The notes: generated by a model not told the origin, from the letters alone. Counted from the stretch's first letter, positions 35,831-45,020 are shown. The stretch is 64,000 nucleotides of DNA from Gemmatimonas sp038250435 (GCA_038250435.1 JBBSCJ010000002.1:124001-188000), one strand, 5' to 3'. Numbers and translations: made by a program.

Positions 35831-36565
35831 ATGCGTACATGCTTTTCTCACATTGGCGTCGCGTTGATAACGGCGACACTGCTGGCGCGTCCGGTGACTG
35901 CAGACGCGCAGGGGGCGCCGCTACTGCAGCCGCCGCCGCAGATCACGGTATCTGCGCGTGGCGAGGTACAAGTGGCGCCCGATCGCGCGCGCGTGCAGAT
36001 AGGCGTCGAGACGCAGGCCAGCACCGCCGCCGCCGCCTCGCAGGAGAACAATCGCAAACAGACGGAGATCCTGGCGGCTATTCGCCGGCTGGGCATACCT
36101 GCGACGCAGATAAAAACGCTCAATTACAGCGTGCTACCCGTGCAGCGGTATGACCAGAAGAATCAGCGTGTGGTAATTGATGGGTACCGGGTAAGCAATG
36201 TTGTTCAGGTGGAGACCGATAACATCGAACAGGCCGGTCCGATCATCGACGCGGGGCTCTCGAGTGGCGCCAACCGGGTAGCCGGTCTCGACTTTCTGGT
36301 AAAAGACCCGACCAAGGCGCGCGAATCTGCGCTCACGCAGGCCGTGACCTCAGCTCGCCGTCAAGCTGAGGTCGCCGCTCGCGCCGCTGGTGGGCGTCTT
36401 GATGAGCTGATCGAGCTCAGCATCAACGACTTCGAGCGTCCCGAGCCAAAACAAATGATGGCAGCGGCGAGGATCGAGGTAGCGGATTCCGCTCCCACCC
36501 CCGTGAGCGAAGGCACAACGACGATCAGCGTGAGCGTTACCACGCGGTGGAAATTCGTGAAATAG
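35831..36565 (+). CDS. SIMPL (DUF541) domain exported protein
   Basis: A 244-residue periplasmic or outer-membrane-associated protein. The signal peptide ends near TADAQG. The SIMPL domain follows: ITVSARGEVQVAPDRARVQIGVETQASTAAAASQENNRKQTEILAAIRRLGIPATQIKTLNYSVLPVQRY, IDGYRVSNVVQVETDNIEQAGPIIDAGLSSGANRVAGLDFLVKDP and the C-terminal DELIELSINDFERP ... ISVSVTTRWKF. The E. coli homolog YggE lowers oxidative damage; other roles are unclear. The ATG at 35831 has AAGGA seven bases upstream. It separates mnmG from the parS-parAB locus. Confidence 0.9.
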   Translation: MRTCFSHIGVALITATLLARPVTADAQGAPLLQPPPQITVSARGEVQVAPDRARVQIGVETQASTAAAASQENNRKQTEILAAIRRLGIPATQIKTLNYSVLPVQRYDQKNQRVVIDGYRVSNVVQVETDNIEQAGPIIDAGLSSGANRVAGLDFLVKDPTKARESALTQAVTSARRQAEVAARAAGGRLDELIELSINDFERPEPKQMMAAARIEVADSAPTPVSEGTTTISVSVTTRWKFVK

Positions 36566-36760
36566 CTGCGTCAGCAATCCGGACTGATGTAGAGAGAGGG
36601 TCGCCTTGCGACGCGACTGCGCGTCAGCTGTCGTCGTCTCGCGCCGCCTCCATCGGCGCGAGTACGCATCCCGGGGGTGGCTTTTGGCTGGTTCGCGCTC
36701 CGCAGCGTCCTCGAGTTCGCAGAGCCCGTTTTCCTGATCAGCGTCGGCTTCCCTCGGCGC

Positions 36761-36776
36761 TGTTTCACGTGAAACG
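36761..36776. promoter_or_regulatory. parS centromere site
   Basis: TGTTTCACGTGAAACG differs from the consensus chromosomal parS palindrome TGTTTCACGTGAAACA only in the last base. It lies 127 bases upstream of parA, the usual place for a ParB-nucleation site. The rest of the 337-base gap between the SIMPL gene and parA holds no gene I can support. Confidence 0.9.
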
Positions 36777-36902
36777 CAGAGATGACTTGCATTCGTGGCG
36801 ACTTTTCAGGACAGTTATCGTCCTTCGCGCGGTTTTATATGGTACGCCACCTTCACCAGCCTTATACTTCCCATCCCAATCGAATCCTCTTGACCGGTCT
36901 CC

Positions 36903-37685
36903 GTGGGACGCATCCTCGCCATCGCCAATCAGAAAGGCGGCGTCGGTAAAACGACGACCGCTGTCAACCTCGCAGCATCACTGGCGGTCGCCGAACAACG
37001 GACGCTGCTGATCGATGCCGATCCACAAGGCAACGCGACCAGCGGCTGTGGCATCTCGCGCGATGACTTCACCGCCGGCAGCTACGAAGTACTCCTCGGC
37101 GACGCGGCCATCGATCAGGTGCTGGTGCGGAACGTTCACTTCCGCCACCTCGACGTGCTTCCCACTACCCCCGATCTGGCAGGGGCAGAACTCGAGCTCG
37201 TCGATGCAACCGAACGCGGCACACGAATGCGCCAAGCGCTCGCCCCCATCCGGGACCGCTACGACTACATCCTCATCGACTGCCCGCCATCGCTGGGGCT
37301 GCTCACGCTGAATATGCTGGCCGCAGCAAACGCCGTGCTCATCCCCCTGCAGTGCGAATACTACGCCCTCGAGGGACTCTCGCAGCTCTTGGGTACCGTG
37401 CAGCGGATACAGGAGAGCCTCAATCCCGATCTCGACGTCGATGGCGTTCTGCTCACGATGTACGACGCCAGACTCAATCTGTCCAAGCAGGTCGCCGCCG
37501 ATGCCCGCGACCATTTCGGCGACCGTGTGTTCGAGACGGTCATACCCCGAAATATCCGCCTCGCAGAAGCCCCCAGCTTCGGCAAACCCATCCTCGTATA
37601 CGACGTGGCCTCGATCGGCGCCCAGGCCTACATGGCCGTCGCTCGTGAGATGATGGAACGCGCCACCCGCCACCACGTCGGTTGA
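36903..37685 (+). CDS. parA: Chromosome-partitioning ATPase ParA (Soj)
   Basis: A 260-residue MinD/ParA-type Walker ATPase that moves ParB-parS complexes on the nucleoid. The deviant Walker A KGGVGKTT is at residues 11-18 (preceded by GRILAIANQ), motif A' is YILIDCPPSLGLLTLN, and Walker B/switch regions include VLIPLQCEYYALEGLSQLL. No DNA-binding N-terminal extension is present, as in chromosomal (type Ib) ParA. It starts with GTG. The next gene begins 17 bases after the stop. Confidence 0.95.
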   Translation: MGRILAIANQKGGVGKTTTAVNLAASLAVAEQRTLLIDADPQGNATSGCGISRDDFTAGSYEVLLGDAAIDQVLVRNVHFRHLDVLPTTPDLAGAELELVDATERGTRMRQALAPIRDRYDYILIDCPPSLGLLTLNMLAAANAVLIPLQCEYYALEGLSQLLGTVQRIQESLNPDLDVDGVLLTMYDARLNLSKQVAADARDHFGDRVFETVIPRNIRLAEAPSFGKPILVYDVASIGAQAYMAVAREMMERATRHHVG

Positions 37686-37702
37686 CACACATTGATCGCC
37701 AT

Positions 37703-38686
37703 ATGACCCCGGAACCGCCGCGCCGCCTCGGTCGAGGGCTCGATGCCCTGCTGGCCCGTCGAGAGCCAACGAACGAGCCAGCCAGAGAGCCAGCGACAAG
37801 AGGAGGCCCCGCACTCAGCAACGCCAACAAAGAGAGCGACGATAACCAGCGCGCCGGCGAAAGCGCACTGCAGATGCTGTCGCTCTCGCAAATCCGCGCC
37901 AATCCGTATCAACCCCGCAAAGAGTTTGACCCGGACGAACTGGCGGATCTCGAAGCGAGCCTTCGAGTGAGCGGCCTGCTGCAGCCGATTACCGTACGTC
38001 CAGCTCCCAACGGACAAGGATACGAGCTGATCGCTGGTGAGCGACGCTTCCGCGCTGCCACCCGTCTCGGATGGAAAGAGATCCCCGCCCTCGTCAGACC
38101 TATCGACGACAAGATGCTCCTCACTCTGGCGATGGTCGAGAACCTCCAACGCGCCGATCTGGACCCGATAGAAGAAGCCGACGGCTATCAACGACTGGTC
38201 GACGAGTTCCAGCTCACGAACCAGGAAGTCGCGGACGTCGTCGGAAAAGATCGATCCACCGTAGCAAACGCCCTTCGACTCCGACAGCTTCCCGCGTCTG
38301 TGCGTCGGATGGTGCACGACAAGCAGATCACCGCCGGCCATGCCCGTGCGCTGATCCCGCTTGCCACCGAACGCGCCATCGTTGATCTCGCGCGTGAAGT
38401 AGTAGCGGAAGGCATGTCGGTTCGCGACGTCGAACGGCGCATACAGGCAGGAAGGCCGCTGCCGGCAGGCCGCCGAAAAAAAGCTGGAGGAGCTCCCCCC
38501 ACACTCCCGGAAAGCGCATCACGCGCAGTCGTACGGCAGCTCGAAGAGAAACTTCGGCGGAAACTCCAGACCGGCGTGTCCATTCACCTTACGGCGAAGG
38601 GCAAAGGCGAAGTCTGCATGGAATTCTTCTCCAACGACGATCTCGAGCGTTTACTAAGCGTCCTTGGCGTTTCACTGGACAATTAG
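37703..38686 (+). CDS. parB: Chromosome-partitioning protein ParB (Spo0J)
   Basis: CTP-dependent DNA clamp that loads at parS. The 327 residues start with the ParA-stimulating segment RRLGRGLDALLARRE. The CTPase/ParB box (residues about 60-160) includes ELIAGERRFRAATRLGW and ENLQRADLDPIEEADGYQRLVDEF. A helix-turn-helix follows (TNQEVADVVGKDRSTVANALRLRQLP) that reads parS. The C-terminus has LEEKLRRKLQTGVSIHLTAKGKGEVCMEFFSNDDLERLL, the dimerisation domain. I prefer the ATG at 37703; a TTG at 37682 is in frame and would overlap parA. Confidence 0.95.
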   Translation: MTPEPPRRLGRGLDALLARREPTNEPAREPATRGGPALSNANKESDDNQRAGESALQMLSLSQIRANPYQPRKEFDPDELADLEASLRVSGLLQPITVRPAPNGQGYELIAGERRFRAATRLGWKEIPALVRPIDDKMLLTLAMVENLQRADLDPIEEADGYQRLVDEFQLTNQEVADVVGKDRSTVANALRLRQLPASVRRMVHDKQITAGHARALIPLATERAIVDLAREVVAEGMSVRDVERRIQAGRPLPAGRRKKAGGAPPTLPESASRAVVRQLEEKLRRKLQTGVSIHLTAKGKGEVCMEFFSNDDLERLLSVLGVSLDN

Positions 38687-38752
38687 ATCAAACAGACTTC
38701 ACGCCAGCACAATAGATACACTATCGCGCCACAAACAGTCAAAAAGGCAAAT

Positions 38753-39811
38753 ATGACCTACTACGCGGTCAGCCGAGCGCTGCTGCTCTCCGTATCGCTG
38801 CTCCTCTCGGCCTGCGGCGAAGACAGAGTGGAATCGGCAGCAGATAGCCTCGACGCACCGACGAATTCTTTGCGCGTGGCGCTGCTGACCCCGGGACCGA
38901 TCTCAGATCGCTCGTGGAACGGCATTGCGTACGAAGGGCTGATGGCCCTGCGCGACTCGCTCGGGGCCGAGACGTCGCACATCCAAACGAAGACCCCGGC
39001 GGAGTTCGAAGAGAACTTCCGCCAGTACGGCGCGCAGGGGTACGACCTCGTTATCGGGAACGGCTTCGAGTATCAGGAAGCCGCCGCTCGCGTGGCGCCC
39101 GCCTACCCGAAAACGAACTTCGTCATCACGTCGGGACGGGTCACCTCGCCAAATCTCGCCGGCATCGCGTTCGCATTCGAGGAGGCGTCATATCAAGCGG
39201 GGATCCTCGCCGGGTCGATGACACACTCCAATCGAATCGGAATGATTGCCGGCGGCGAGTTCCCGCCGGTCAAGGCGAGCTTCACCGCATTTGAACGCGG
39301 TGCGCGCTCCGTCAGACCGGAGGTGCAGTTTCTCACGTCGTATCTGGGAAGCTGGGAGGATGTCAGCGCTGCCAGGGAGCAGGCGCTCGCCCAAATCGCG
39401 CAAGGGGCAGACATCATCTTCCAGAATGCCGATGCCGCCGGACTTGGCGTCTTTCAAGCAGCCCGAGAGAAAAACATCCTGGTCTTCGGAACGAATGCCG
39501 ACCAAAACAGCGTGGCCCCGGACGTCATCATCGCCAGCGTGGTGATCGATCTTCCGCGCGCCTTCCTCGGCATCGGCCGCGAAGTGCGGGCCGGTACCTT
39601 TCGCGGGCGCGTAATCAGTCTTGGCGTAAACGACAGCGTCGTCCGGCTCGTACCGAATCCGGCAATGCGGAACCGAATACCGGAGGCCGCGATGGCCGCC
39701 TCCGATTCGGTCGGGAAAATGCTCGCAGCCGGCACCTTTACCGCGCTGCAAGACCTGTTCAAGGGCGCGGATGACGCCAAGCCCATCGGGACCCGCGTAA
39801 AGACTCCGTGA
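38753..39811 (+). CDS. BMP-family (PnrA-like) nucleoside-binding lipoprotein
   Basis: A 352-residue ABC-type binding protein anchored by a lipid (LLLSAC, Cys21). It shows the BMP/PnrA fold: LRVALLTPGPISDRSWNGIAYEGL at the N-terminus, YDLVIGNGFEYQEAA, FVITSG, GIAFAFEEASYQAGILAG (conserved in the family), GGEFPPVKASFTAFERGA and ADIIFQNADAAGLGVFQAAREK with FGTNADQNSVAPDVIIASVV. Homologs bind purine nucleosides. It begins an operon whose ATPase and permeases match the bmp-yufOPQ system. The start ATG is preceded by an A-rich leader (AAAAAGGCAAAT) with AAGG. Confidence 0.9.
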   Translation: MTYYAVSRALLLSVSLLLSACGEDRVESAADSLDAPTNSLRVALLTPGPISDRSWNGIAYEGLMALRDSLGAETSHIQTKTPAEFEENFRQYGAQGYDLVIGNGFEYQEAAARVAPAYPKTNFVITSGRVTSPNLAGIAFAFEEASYQAGILAGSMTHSNRIGMIAGGEFPPVKASFTAFERGARSVRPEVQFLTSYLGSWEDVSAAREQALAQIAQGADIIFQNADAAGLGVFQAAREKNILVFGTNADQNSVAPDVIIASVVIDLPRAFLGIGREVRAGTFRGRVISLGVNDSVVRLVPNPAMRNRIPEAAMAASDSVGKMLAAGTFTALQDLFKGADDAKPIGTRVKTP

Positions 39812-40647
39812 CATCCTCATCGACCAGCGACTCAAACCTCGCCACCCCCTCTCGCCACATCGCCAACGCCGAAGGAGTCGCGCTGCTCGAACTCGTTGCC
39901 GCGCTCGACACCGAGCTCCGGACGGCGGAGATCGCCGATTACAGTGGCGCCGTGAATGGGTTGCAAGTCGCAAACAGCGGTCGCGTACGACGCGTGGCGG
40001 TAGCGGTCGACGCCTCCAAGGCGGCCATCGCCGAAACGGCCAAAACAGGAGCGGACCTGCTGCTGGTACATCACGGGCTGTTCTGGAGCGGCGTCCAGCC
40101 AATCACCGGCATCATCTATGAGAAGTATCGCACGTTGTTCACGAACGACATCGCCATCTACGCCACCCACCTGCCGCTTGATCTGCATCCGGCACTGGGA
40201 AACAATGCATGCATGGCGCACGCGCTCGGACTCGTCCCCGACGGCGGGTTCTCGCGCTTCAAGACCATCGACATCGGGTTGACCGGATCGACCGACCTGC
40301 TCACCGCCGATTTGGAAGACCGCGTGCAGGCCCTCGTAGTGCGCTATGGTGGCGTCGTGCGCACATCCGTTCCCGCCGCCGGACGTCGTACGCATCGTTG
40401 GGCCATCTGCAGCGGTGGGGGAGCGTCCTCCGAGTCGCTCAAAGAGGCACGCGAGCGTGGCGTGGACACGCTTATCGTGGGAGAGGGGCCGCACCACACG
40501 ACGGTCGAGGCCATGGAACACGACCTCTGCGTGATTTACGCAGGCCACTACGCCACCGAGACGTTGGGCGTGCAAGCGCTTGGTGCCTTCCTTGAGACGC
40601 GCTTCGGGCTGCCGTGGACATTCCTGCTTCTCCCCACCGGTTCCTGA
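39808..40647 (+). CDS. Nif3-like dinuclear metal centre protein
   Basis: A 279-residue member of the NIF3/YbgI/DUF34 family, usually a hexameric toroid with a di-metal site. Metal-binding stretches: LLVHHGLFWSG, IAIYATHLPLDLHPALGNN, and VGEGPHHTTVEAMEHD with YAGHYATETLGVQALG. The GTG start overlaps the previous TGA as GTGA. The biochemical role is not settled in any species; GTP cyclohydrolase-like and other activities have been proposed. It is inserted between the binding protein and the ATPase of the nucleoside transporter. Confidence 0.9.
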   Translation: MTSSSTSDSNLATPSRHIANAEGVALLELVAALDTELRTAEIADYSGAVNGLQVANSGRVRRVAVAVDASKAAIAETAKTGADLLLVHHGLFWSGVQPITGIIYEKYRTLFTNDIAIYATHLPLDLHPALGNNACMAHALGLVPDGGFSRFKTIDIGLTGSTDLLTADLEDRVQALVVRYGGVVRTSVPAAGRRTHRWAICSGGGASSESLKEARERGVDTLIVGEGPHHTTVEAMEHDLCVIYAGHYATETLGVQALGAFLETRFGLPWTFLLLPTGS

Positions 40648-40654
40648 CGCGCCG

Positions 40655-42139
40655 GTGAGCACACACGCCGTGAAGGCTCCGCTGCTCTCGCTCGAGCGGA
40701 TCACGCATCACTTCGGACGCGTACGCGCCCTTGAGGATGTGTCGATGACCGTGCGCGCCGGCACCGTCCACGCGCTGCTCGGAGAAAATGGTGCGGGAAA
40801 GTCCACGCTCATGCGCATCGCATTCGGCCTGTTGAGCCCGGACCAGGGAGTGCTCCGGCTCAACGGCGTGGCCACCACGCTGACGTCGCCGGCGGATGCG
40901 CTCGCCGCAGGCGTGGGGATGGTGCATCAGCACTTCACGCTGGTGCCCGCGATGACCGTCACAGAAAATGTCGCGCTTGGCGCGCACGGACTGTACCGTC
41001 GCGCAGACGCGGCGCGGCGCGTGCGCGACGTCGCGGCGCGTGCGGGGCTCGCGCTCGATCCACACGCACGCGTGAGCGATCTGCCGGTGGGTGCGCAGCA
41101 GCGGTGCGAAATTGTCAAGGCGCTTTCCCGCGACGTGCGCGTTCTGATCCTCGACGAACCCACCGCTGTGCTTGCCCCCGCCGAAGCGGCGGAGCTGTTG
41201 CAATGGGTCCGGCGTCATGCGGATGCGGGAAACGCGGTGGTGCTCATTACGCACAAGTTGCGCGACGCGCTCGCCATCGCCAACGACATCACCGTCCTCC
41301 GCAACGGACGTGTGGTATCGGCGGGAGCCGACGAGGCCGGACTGGTGCACGCGATGGTGGGTGAAGCATCGCGCGACGACGGCGTGCACAGCAACGCGCG
41401 TGAAGCGCGTCAATCACCCGCGCCGTCGGAAATGCAGGGGCGCAACGTGATATCGATACGCGATGTCGTGGTGCGCGACCCGCAGCAGGTTGTGCGCGTA
41501 CGTCACGCCACCATAACGGTCCGTGCCGGGGAGATCGTGGGACTCTGCGCGGTGGAAGGCGCCGGACAACACGAGTTGCTCCGTGTCCTTGCCGGGCGGC
41601 TGCGCGCCAGCAACGGTACGGTGCAGATTCCGCCGATCGTCGGCTTCGTACCCGAAGACCGCCATCGCGATGCCCTACTTCTGGATGCGCCGCTCTATGA
41701 AAACATCGCGCTGCGCCAGGCGGGTACTCGCCGTGGGCGCATGCGATGGCGTACGTTCCGACAACAGACCACGCAACTCATGTCCGCCTTCGACGTGCGC
41801 GCGACCGGAGCGGATGCGACCGCTCGCACCCTTTCCGGGGGGAATCAGCAGAAGCTCGTGCTTGGGCGGGAGCTCGATCGCACCCGTGACGCGTTGGTCG
41901 TGGAAAATCCCTCGCGCGGTCTCGACTTCCGTGCCACTACGGCGGTGCATCAAGCGTTGCGCGATGCGCGCCACGCGGGGCTTGCCATCGTGTTCTACAG
42001 TTCCGATCTCGATGAAGTGTTGTCGCTCGCGGATCGCGTTTTCGCGATGTACAACGGCACGCTCATTCCCGCGACCATGACCCGCGATGCGATCGGCCGA
42101 GCCATGCTCGGCGGTGGCGCTGCAGATGTGCATGCGTGA
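40655..42139 (+). CDS. Nucleoside ABC transporter, twin ATP-binding protein (YufO-like)
   Basis: A 494-residue ABC ATPase with two domains, of the carbohydrate/nucleoside-importer type. The first carries GENGAGKST, signature and ILDEPTAVLAP; the second has the variant LSGGNQQKLVLGREL with VVENPSRGLDF and a degenerate Walker A (VEGAGQHELLRVL), as is normal in this class. TENVALG and VHQHFTLVPAMTV are typical of YufO/RfuB-like proteins. I start at GTG 40655, seven bases after the Nif3 stop; a GTG at 40670 is also possible. Confidence 0.92.
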   Translation: MSTHAVKAPLLSLERITHHFGRVRALEDVSMTVRAGTVHALLGENGAGKSTLMRIAFGLLSPDQGVLRLNGVATTLTSPADALAAGVGMVHQHFTLVPAMTVTENVALGAHGLYRRADAARRVRDVAARAGLALDPHARVSDLPVGAQQRCEIVKALSRDVRVLILDEPTAVLAPAEAAELLQWVRRHADAGNAVVLITHKLRDALAIANDITVLRNGRVVSAGADEAGLVHAMVGEASRDDGVHSNAREARQSPAPSEMQGRNVISIRDVVVRDPQQVVRVRHATITVRAGEIVGLCAVEGAGQHELLRVLAGRLRASNGTVQIPPIVGFVPEDRHRDALLLDAPLYENIALRQAGTRRGRMRWRTFRQQTTQLMSAFDVRATGADATARTLSGGNQQKLVLGRELDRTRDALVVENPSRGLDFRATTAVHQALRDARHAGLAIVFYSSDLDEVLSLADRVFAMYNGTLIPATMTRDAIGRAMLGGGAADVHA

Positions 42140-43227
42140 CGTCGTATGAGAGACGTGGCATGAACGGCCGCGTTCAACAGGCGGTGCAATCGATCCTCAC
42201 GGTCACGGCACTGCTCGCGATGGCCGCGCTGCTGCTGGCCATGCTGCTGGCTGTTACCGGATACGCCGTGAAACCCGCGCTGATCGCATTAGTGCGTGGC
42301 GCCTTCGGTTCGTGGTACGCCATCACCTCGGCGACGATCGTACGCTTGGTACCGCTCGCGCTCGCCGGCCTCGCGGTCGCGGTCGCGTTCCGGGCGGGCA
42401 TTCTCAACATCGGCGCCGAAGGACAGCTGTTGATCGGTGCCGCTGCGGCCACGGCGGTAAGCGGCACGCTCATCGGCGAACCCTCATGGATCGCTCTGCC
42501 GATCATTCTCGTGACCGGTGCGAGCGCCGGTGGCTGCTGGGCCGCTGTGGCCGGGGTGCTGCGCCTCCGCTTTGGCGTGCTCGAAGTAATCAGCACTATC
42601 ATGCTCAACTTCCTGGCGCTCTACATCACCGGATGGCTGGTGCGCGGCCCTCTGCAGGAACCCACCCGCATCAATCCGCAGTCGGCTACGCTGCCGATCG
42701 ATATGCAATTGCCGGTACTGCTCGATGGTACGCGACTGCACGCCGGTGTGGTCATCACCGTGCTGGTGGCCGTGGCCGTGTGGTGCTGGCTGGCTCATAG
42801 CGCGAGCGGCTTTCGCTTGCGGGCGGTGGGGGCGAACGCGCACGCGGCCGCAGCGACCGGACAGATCCGCGTCCCGCGTACGCTGTTCGCGGCGTTCGCG
42901 CTCAGTGGCGTGCTCGCCGGACTGGGCGGTGCGGTGGAGTACACCGGCATCACCTTCGCGCTTTACGAGAATTTTTCGCCGGGCTATGGGTACACCGCGA
43001 TCGCCGTCGCCCTGCTCGCTCGCCTTCATCCACTTGGCGTACTGGGTACCGCCCTGCTCTTTGCCGCACTCGAAGCCGGTGCAAACGCGATGCAGCGTGA
43101 TGCGGGCGTGCCGAGCGTGGTCGTGTCGGTAGTTGAAGCGACGTTGATTCTGCTGGTCGTAGCAGCCGACCGGTGGCAGTCGCGAAGCACGGTGCCTGCA
43201 CGCCTGACAAACGAGGCGGGCGCGTGA
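42136..43227 (+). CDS. Nucleoside ABC transporter permease (YufP-like)
   Basis: A 363-residue permease with about ten hydrophobic segments. The conserved block is FRAGILNIGAEGQLLIGAAAATAVSG; further signatures are LRLRFGVLEVISTIMLNFLALYITGWLVRGPL and GANAHAAAATGQIRVPRTLFAAFALSGVLAGLGGAVEYTG. The GTG at 42136 overlaps the ATPase stop (GTGA); an ATG at 42160 is an alternative. Together with the next gene it would form the heterodimeric channel. Confidence 0.9.
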   Translation: MTSYERRGMNGRVQQAVQSILTVTALLAMAALLLAMLLAVTGYAVKPALIALVRGAFGSWYAITSATIVRLVPLALAGLAVAVAFRAGILNIGAEGQLLIGAAAATAVSGTLIGEPSWIALPIILVTGASAGGCWAAVAGVLRLRFGVLEVISTIMLNFLALYITGWLVRGPLQEPTRINPQSATLPIDMQLPVLLDGTRLHAGVVITVLVAVAVWCWLAHSASGFRLRAVGANAHAAAATGQIRVPRTLFAAFALSGVLAGLGGAVEYTGITFALYENFSPGYGYTAIAVALLARLHPLGVLGTALLFAALEAGANAMQRDAGVPSVVVSVVEATLILLVVAADRWQSRSTVPARLTNEAGA

Positions 43228-44159
43228 GCATCGACGAGGTGAGCGTACTCACCGTGAGCGCGAGCTTCCTGGAGGCCGCGGTGCGTACCGCGACGCCGCT
43301 GACGCTCGCGGCACTCGGCGAAAGCGTGAGTGAGCGCGCGGGCGTCATCAACATCGGGCTTGAGGGCTCGATCATCGCCGGGGCCCTTGGTGGCACCATC
43401 GCCGCCGGTGCCTTCGGCGTGACTGGCGGGTTTTTCGCCGGCGCGGTGGCGGGGATGGCCATCGCGACAATCTTCGCGTGCTTCACCGTATGGATGCGCG
43501 CAGATCAGATCATCACCGGTACCGCGATCACACTCCTCGCGCTCGGTCTCACCGGTACGCTCTATCGCACCCTCTACGGTAGCGGAGGCGTCGCGCTCGC
43601 CACCCCCACGGCGTCGGTGTACGCCATACCCGGACTGTCACAGCTCCCGCTCATCGGCCGGGCGCTATTCGCGCAGCCTGTTGTCACGTACGCGTTATAC
43701 GCGATCACGCCGGTACTCGCGTGGTGGATGCAATGCACGCAGGCCGGACTCGCCCTGCGCGCCGTTGGCGAGCATCCCGAGGCCGCGATCGCTGCCGGGA
43801 TCGCCCCTCGGCGCGTGCAGGCGCTTGCCGTTCTCTTTGCCGGCGCGATGGCCGGACTCGCGGGGGCGACTCTCGTACTCGCGCAGGCCGGCACGTTCGT
43901 GGAGGGGATGTCGGCGGGACGTGGCTTCATCGCCATTGCCATCGTGGTGCTCGGCCGGTGGAAGCCGCTCGGCGTTGCGGCGGCCGCGCTGCTGTTTGGA
44001 GCCGCCAACTCACTGCAAGGCGTCTTTCAATCGATGGGCTTCGTCGGCGTGCCGTATCAATTGTTTCTCGCGATACCTTATCTGCTCACGCTGCTGGTGC
44101 TGGCGGGCGCAAGTACGCGGAGCGCCGCACCGGCGGCGTTGGGGCAGCGTGAACTCTGA
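43224..44159 (+). CDS. Nucleoside ABC transporter permease (YufQ-like)
   Basis: A 311-residue permease with eight or nine helices. Family signature ATPLTLAALGESVSERAGVINIGLEGSIIAGALGG, then ADQIITGTAITLLALGLTGTLYR and GEHPEAAIAAGIAPRRVQALAVLFAGAMAGLAGATLVL. The GTG start overlaps the previous stop (GTGA), so the five genes from 38753 form a tight operon. Typical of purine/pyrimidine nucleoside uptake; riboflavin uptake by related RfuCD permeases is a weaker alternative. Confidence 0.92.
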   Translation: MSIDEVSVLTVSASFLEAAVRTATPLTLAALGESVSERAGVINIGLEGSIIAGALGGTIAAGAFGVTGGFFAGAVAGMAIATIFACFTVWMRADQIITGTAITLLALGLTGTLYRTLYGSGGVALATPTASVYAIPGLSQLPLIGRALFAQPVVTYALYAITPVLAWWMQCTQAGLALRAVGEHPEAAIAAGIAPRRVQALAVLFAGAMAGLAGATLVLAQAGTFVEGMSAGRGFIAIAIVVLGRWKPLGVAAAALLFGAANSLQGVFQSMGFVGVPYQLFLAIPYLLTLLVLAGASTRSAAPAALGQREL

Positions 44160-44211
44160 CGTCGGAAACGCCCGGTCACTGCTGAGGCGCTTTCGCGTCC
44201 GCTGATGGGTA

Positions 44212-44236
44212 TCAGTGATGGCTACACAATCACTGA
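44212..44236 (+). promoter_or_regulatory. Inverted repeat in the OmpA-like gene leader
   Basis: TCAGTGAT and ATCACTGA form a perfect 8-bp dyad with a 9-base spacer, ending four bases before the GGAGG Shine-Dalgarno of the OmpA-like gene. It may be a leader hairpin or an operator; which cannot be decided here. Confidence 0.5.
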
Positions 44237-44249
44237 CCCGGAGGATGTC

Positions 44250-44945
44250 ATGCAGCATCAACTGTTCAGAACGCCGACGCTCAAGCAAAAACTCGTGCTC
44301 ACGGCGATCGTAACGGGAGTCACCCTGAGCGCATGTACCAGCGCGAGTCGCAAGCAGCAAGGCGCGGTCATCGGCGCAGCGGCCGGCGGCGTCGCTGGCG
44401 CCGTGATCGGCAAGAACAACAATGGCACCGCGAAGGGTGCCATTCTGGGAGCGGCCGTCGGTGGTACGATCGGCGCGATCATCGGCCACCAGATGGACCA
44501 ACAGGCCAAGAAAATCGAGCAGCAAATTCCGGGCGCCGTTGTGGAGCGGGTGGGTGAGGGCATTCAAGTGACATTCGCCTCGGGGCTGCTTTTCGGCTTC
44601 GACTCCGATCGCGTGAGCAGCGAGGCGGCAGTGAATCTTCGCAACCTGGCGCAGAGCCTGAACGAGAATCGCGGAACCGATCTGCTCATCGTTGGTCACA
44701 CCGATAACGTCGGCGACGATCCGTACAATCAGCGGCTGTCGGAACGTCGGGCACAAGCCACCGCCGATTATCTCGCATCGCAGGAAGTAGATCGCACCCG
44801 ACTCCGTTCGTCCGGCCGCGGTGAGGCTGAACCCGTCACCGAAAACTCAACCGTAGAAGGGCAGCAGCGAAACCGTCGCGTAGAAGTCGCGATTTTTGCA
44901 TCAGAGGCATACAAGAACGAGTTGCGCCGCAAAAGTGGATTGTAG
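44250..44945 (+). CDS. OmpA-family lipoprotein with glycine zipper
   Basis: A 231-residue outer-membrane lipoprotein (LSACTS, Cys29). A glycine-zipper segment (GAVIGAAAGGVAGAVIGKNNNGTAKGAILGAAVGGTIGAIIGHQMD) precedes a C-terminal OmpA peptidoglycan-binding domain: FGFDSDRVSSEAAVNLRNLAQSL, LLIVGHTDNVGDDPYNQRLSERRAQATADYL and GRGEAEPVTENSTVEGQQRNRRVEVAI. The layout matches the YiaD/Pal-like group that tethers the outer membrane to the cell wall. The ATG at 44250 has GGAGG at good distance; an in-frame ATG at 44205 lies before a hairpin and is less likely. Confidence 0.92.
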   Translation: MQHQLFRTPTLKQKLVLTAIVTGVTLSACTSASRKQQGAVIGAAAGGVAGAVIGKNNNGTAKGAILGAAVGGTIGAIIGHQMDQQAKKIEQQIPGAVVERVGEGIQVTFASGLLFGFDSDRVSSEAAVNLRNLAQSLNENRGTDLLIVGHTDNVGDDPYNQRLSERRAQATADYLASQEVDRTRLRSSGRGEAEPVTENSTVEGQQRNRRVEVAIFASEAYKNELRRKSGL

Positions 44946-45020
44946 CAGTGGTCCACGCCACACAGGTTGGTTTCTGTATCGCATCAAGCTGTTGCTCGAC
45001 CGAGCGGAGTGAAGCACAAC

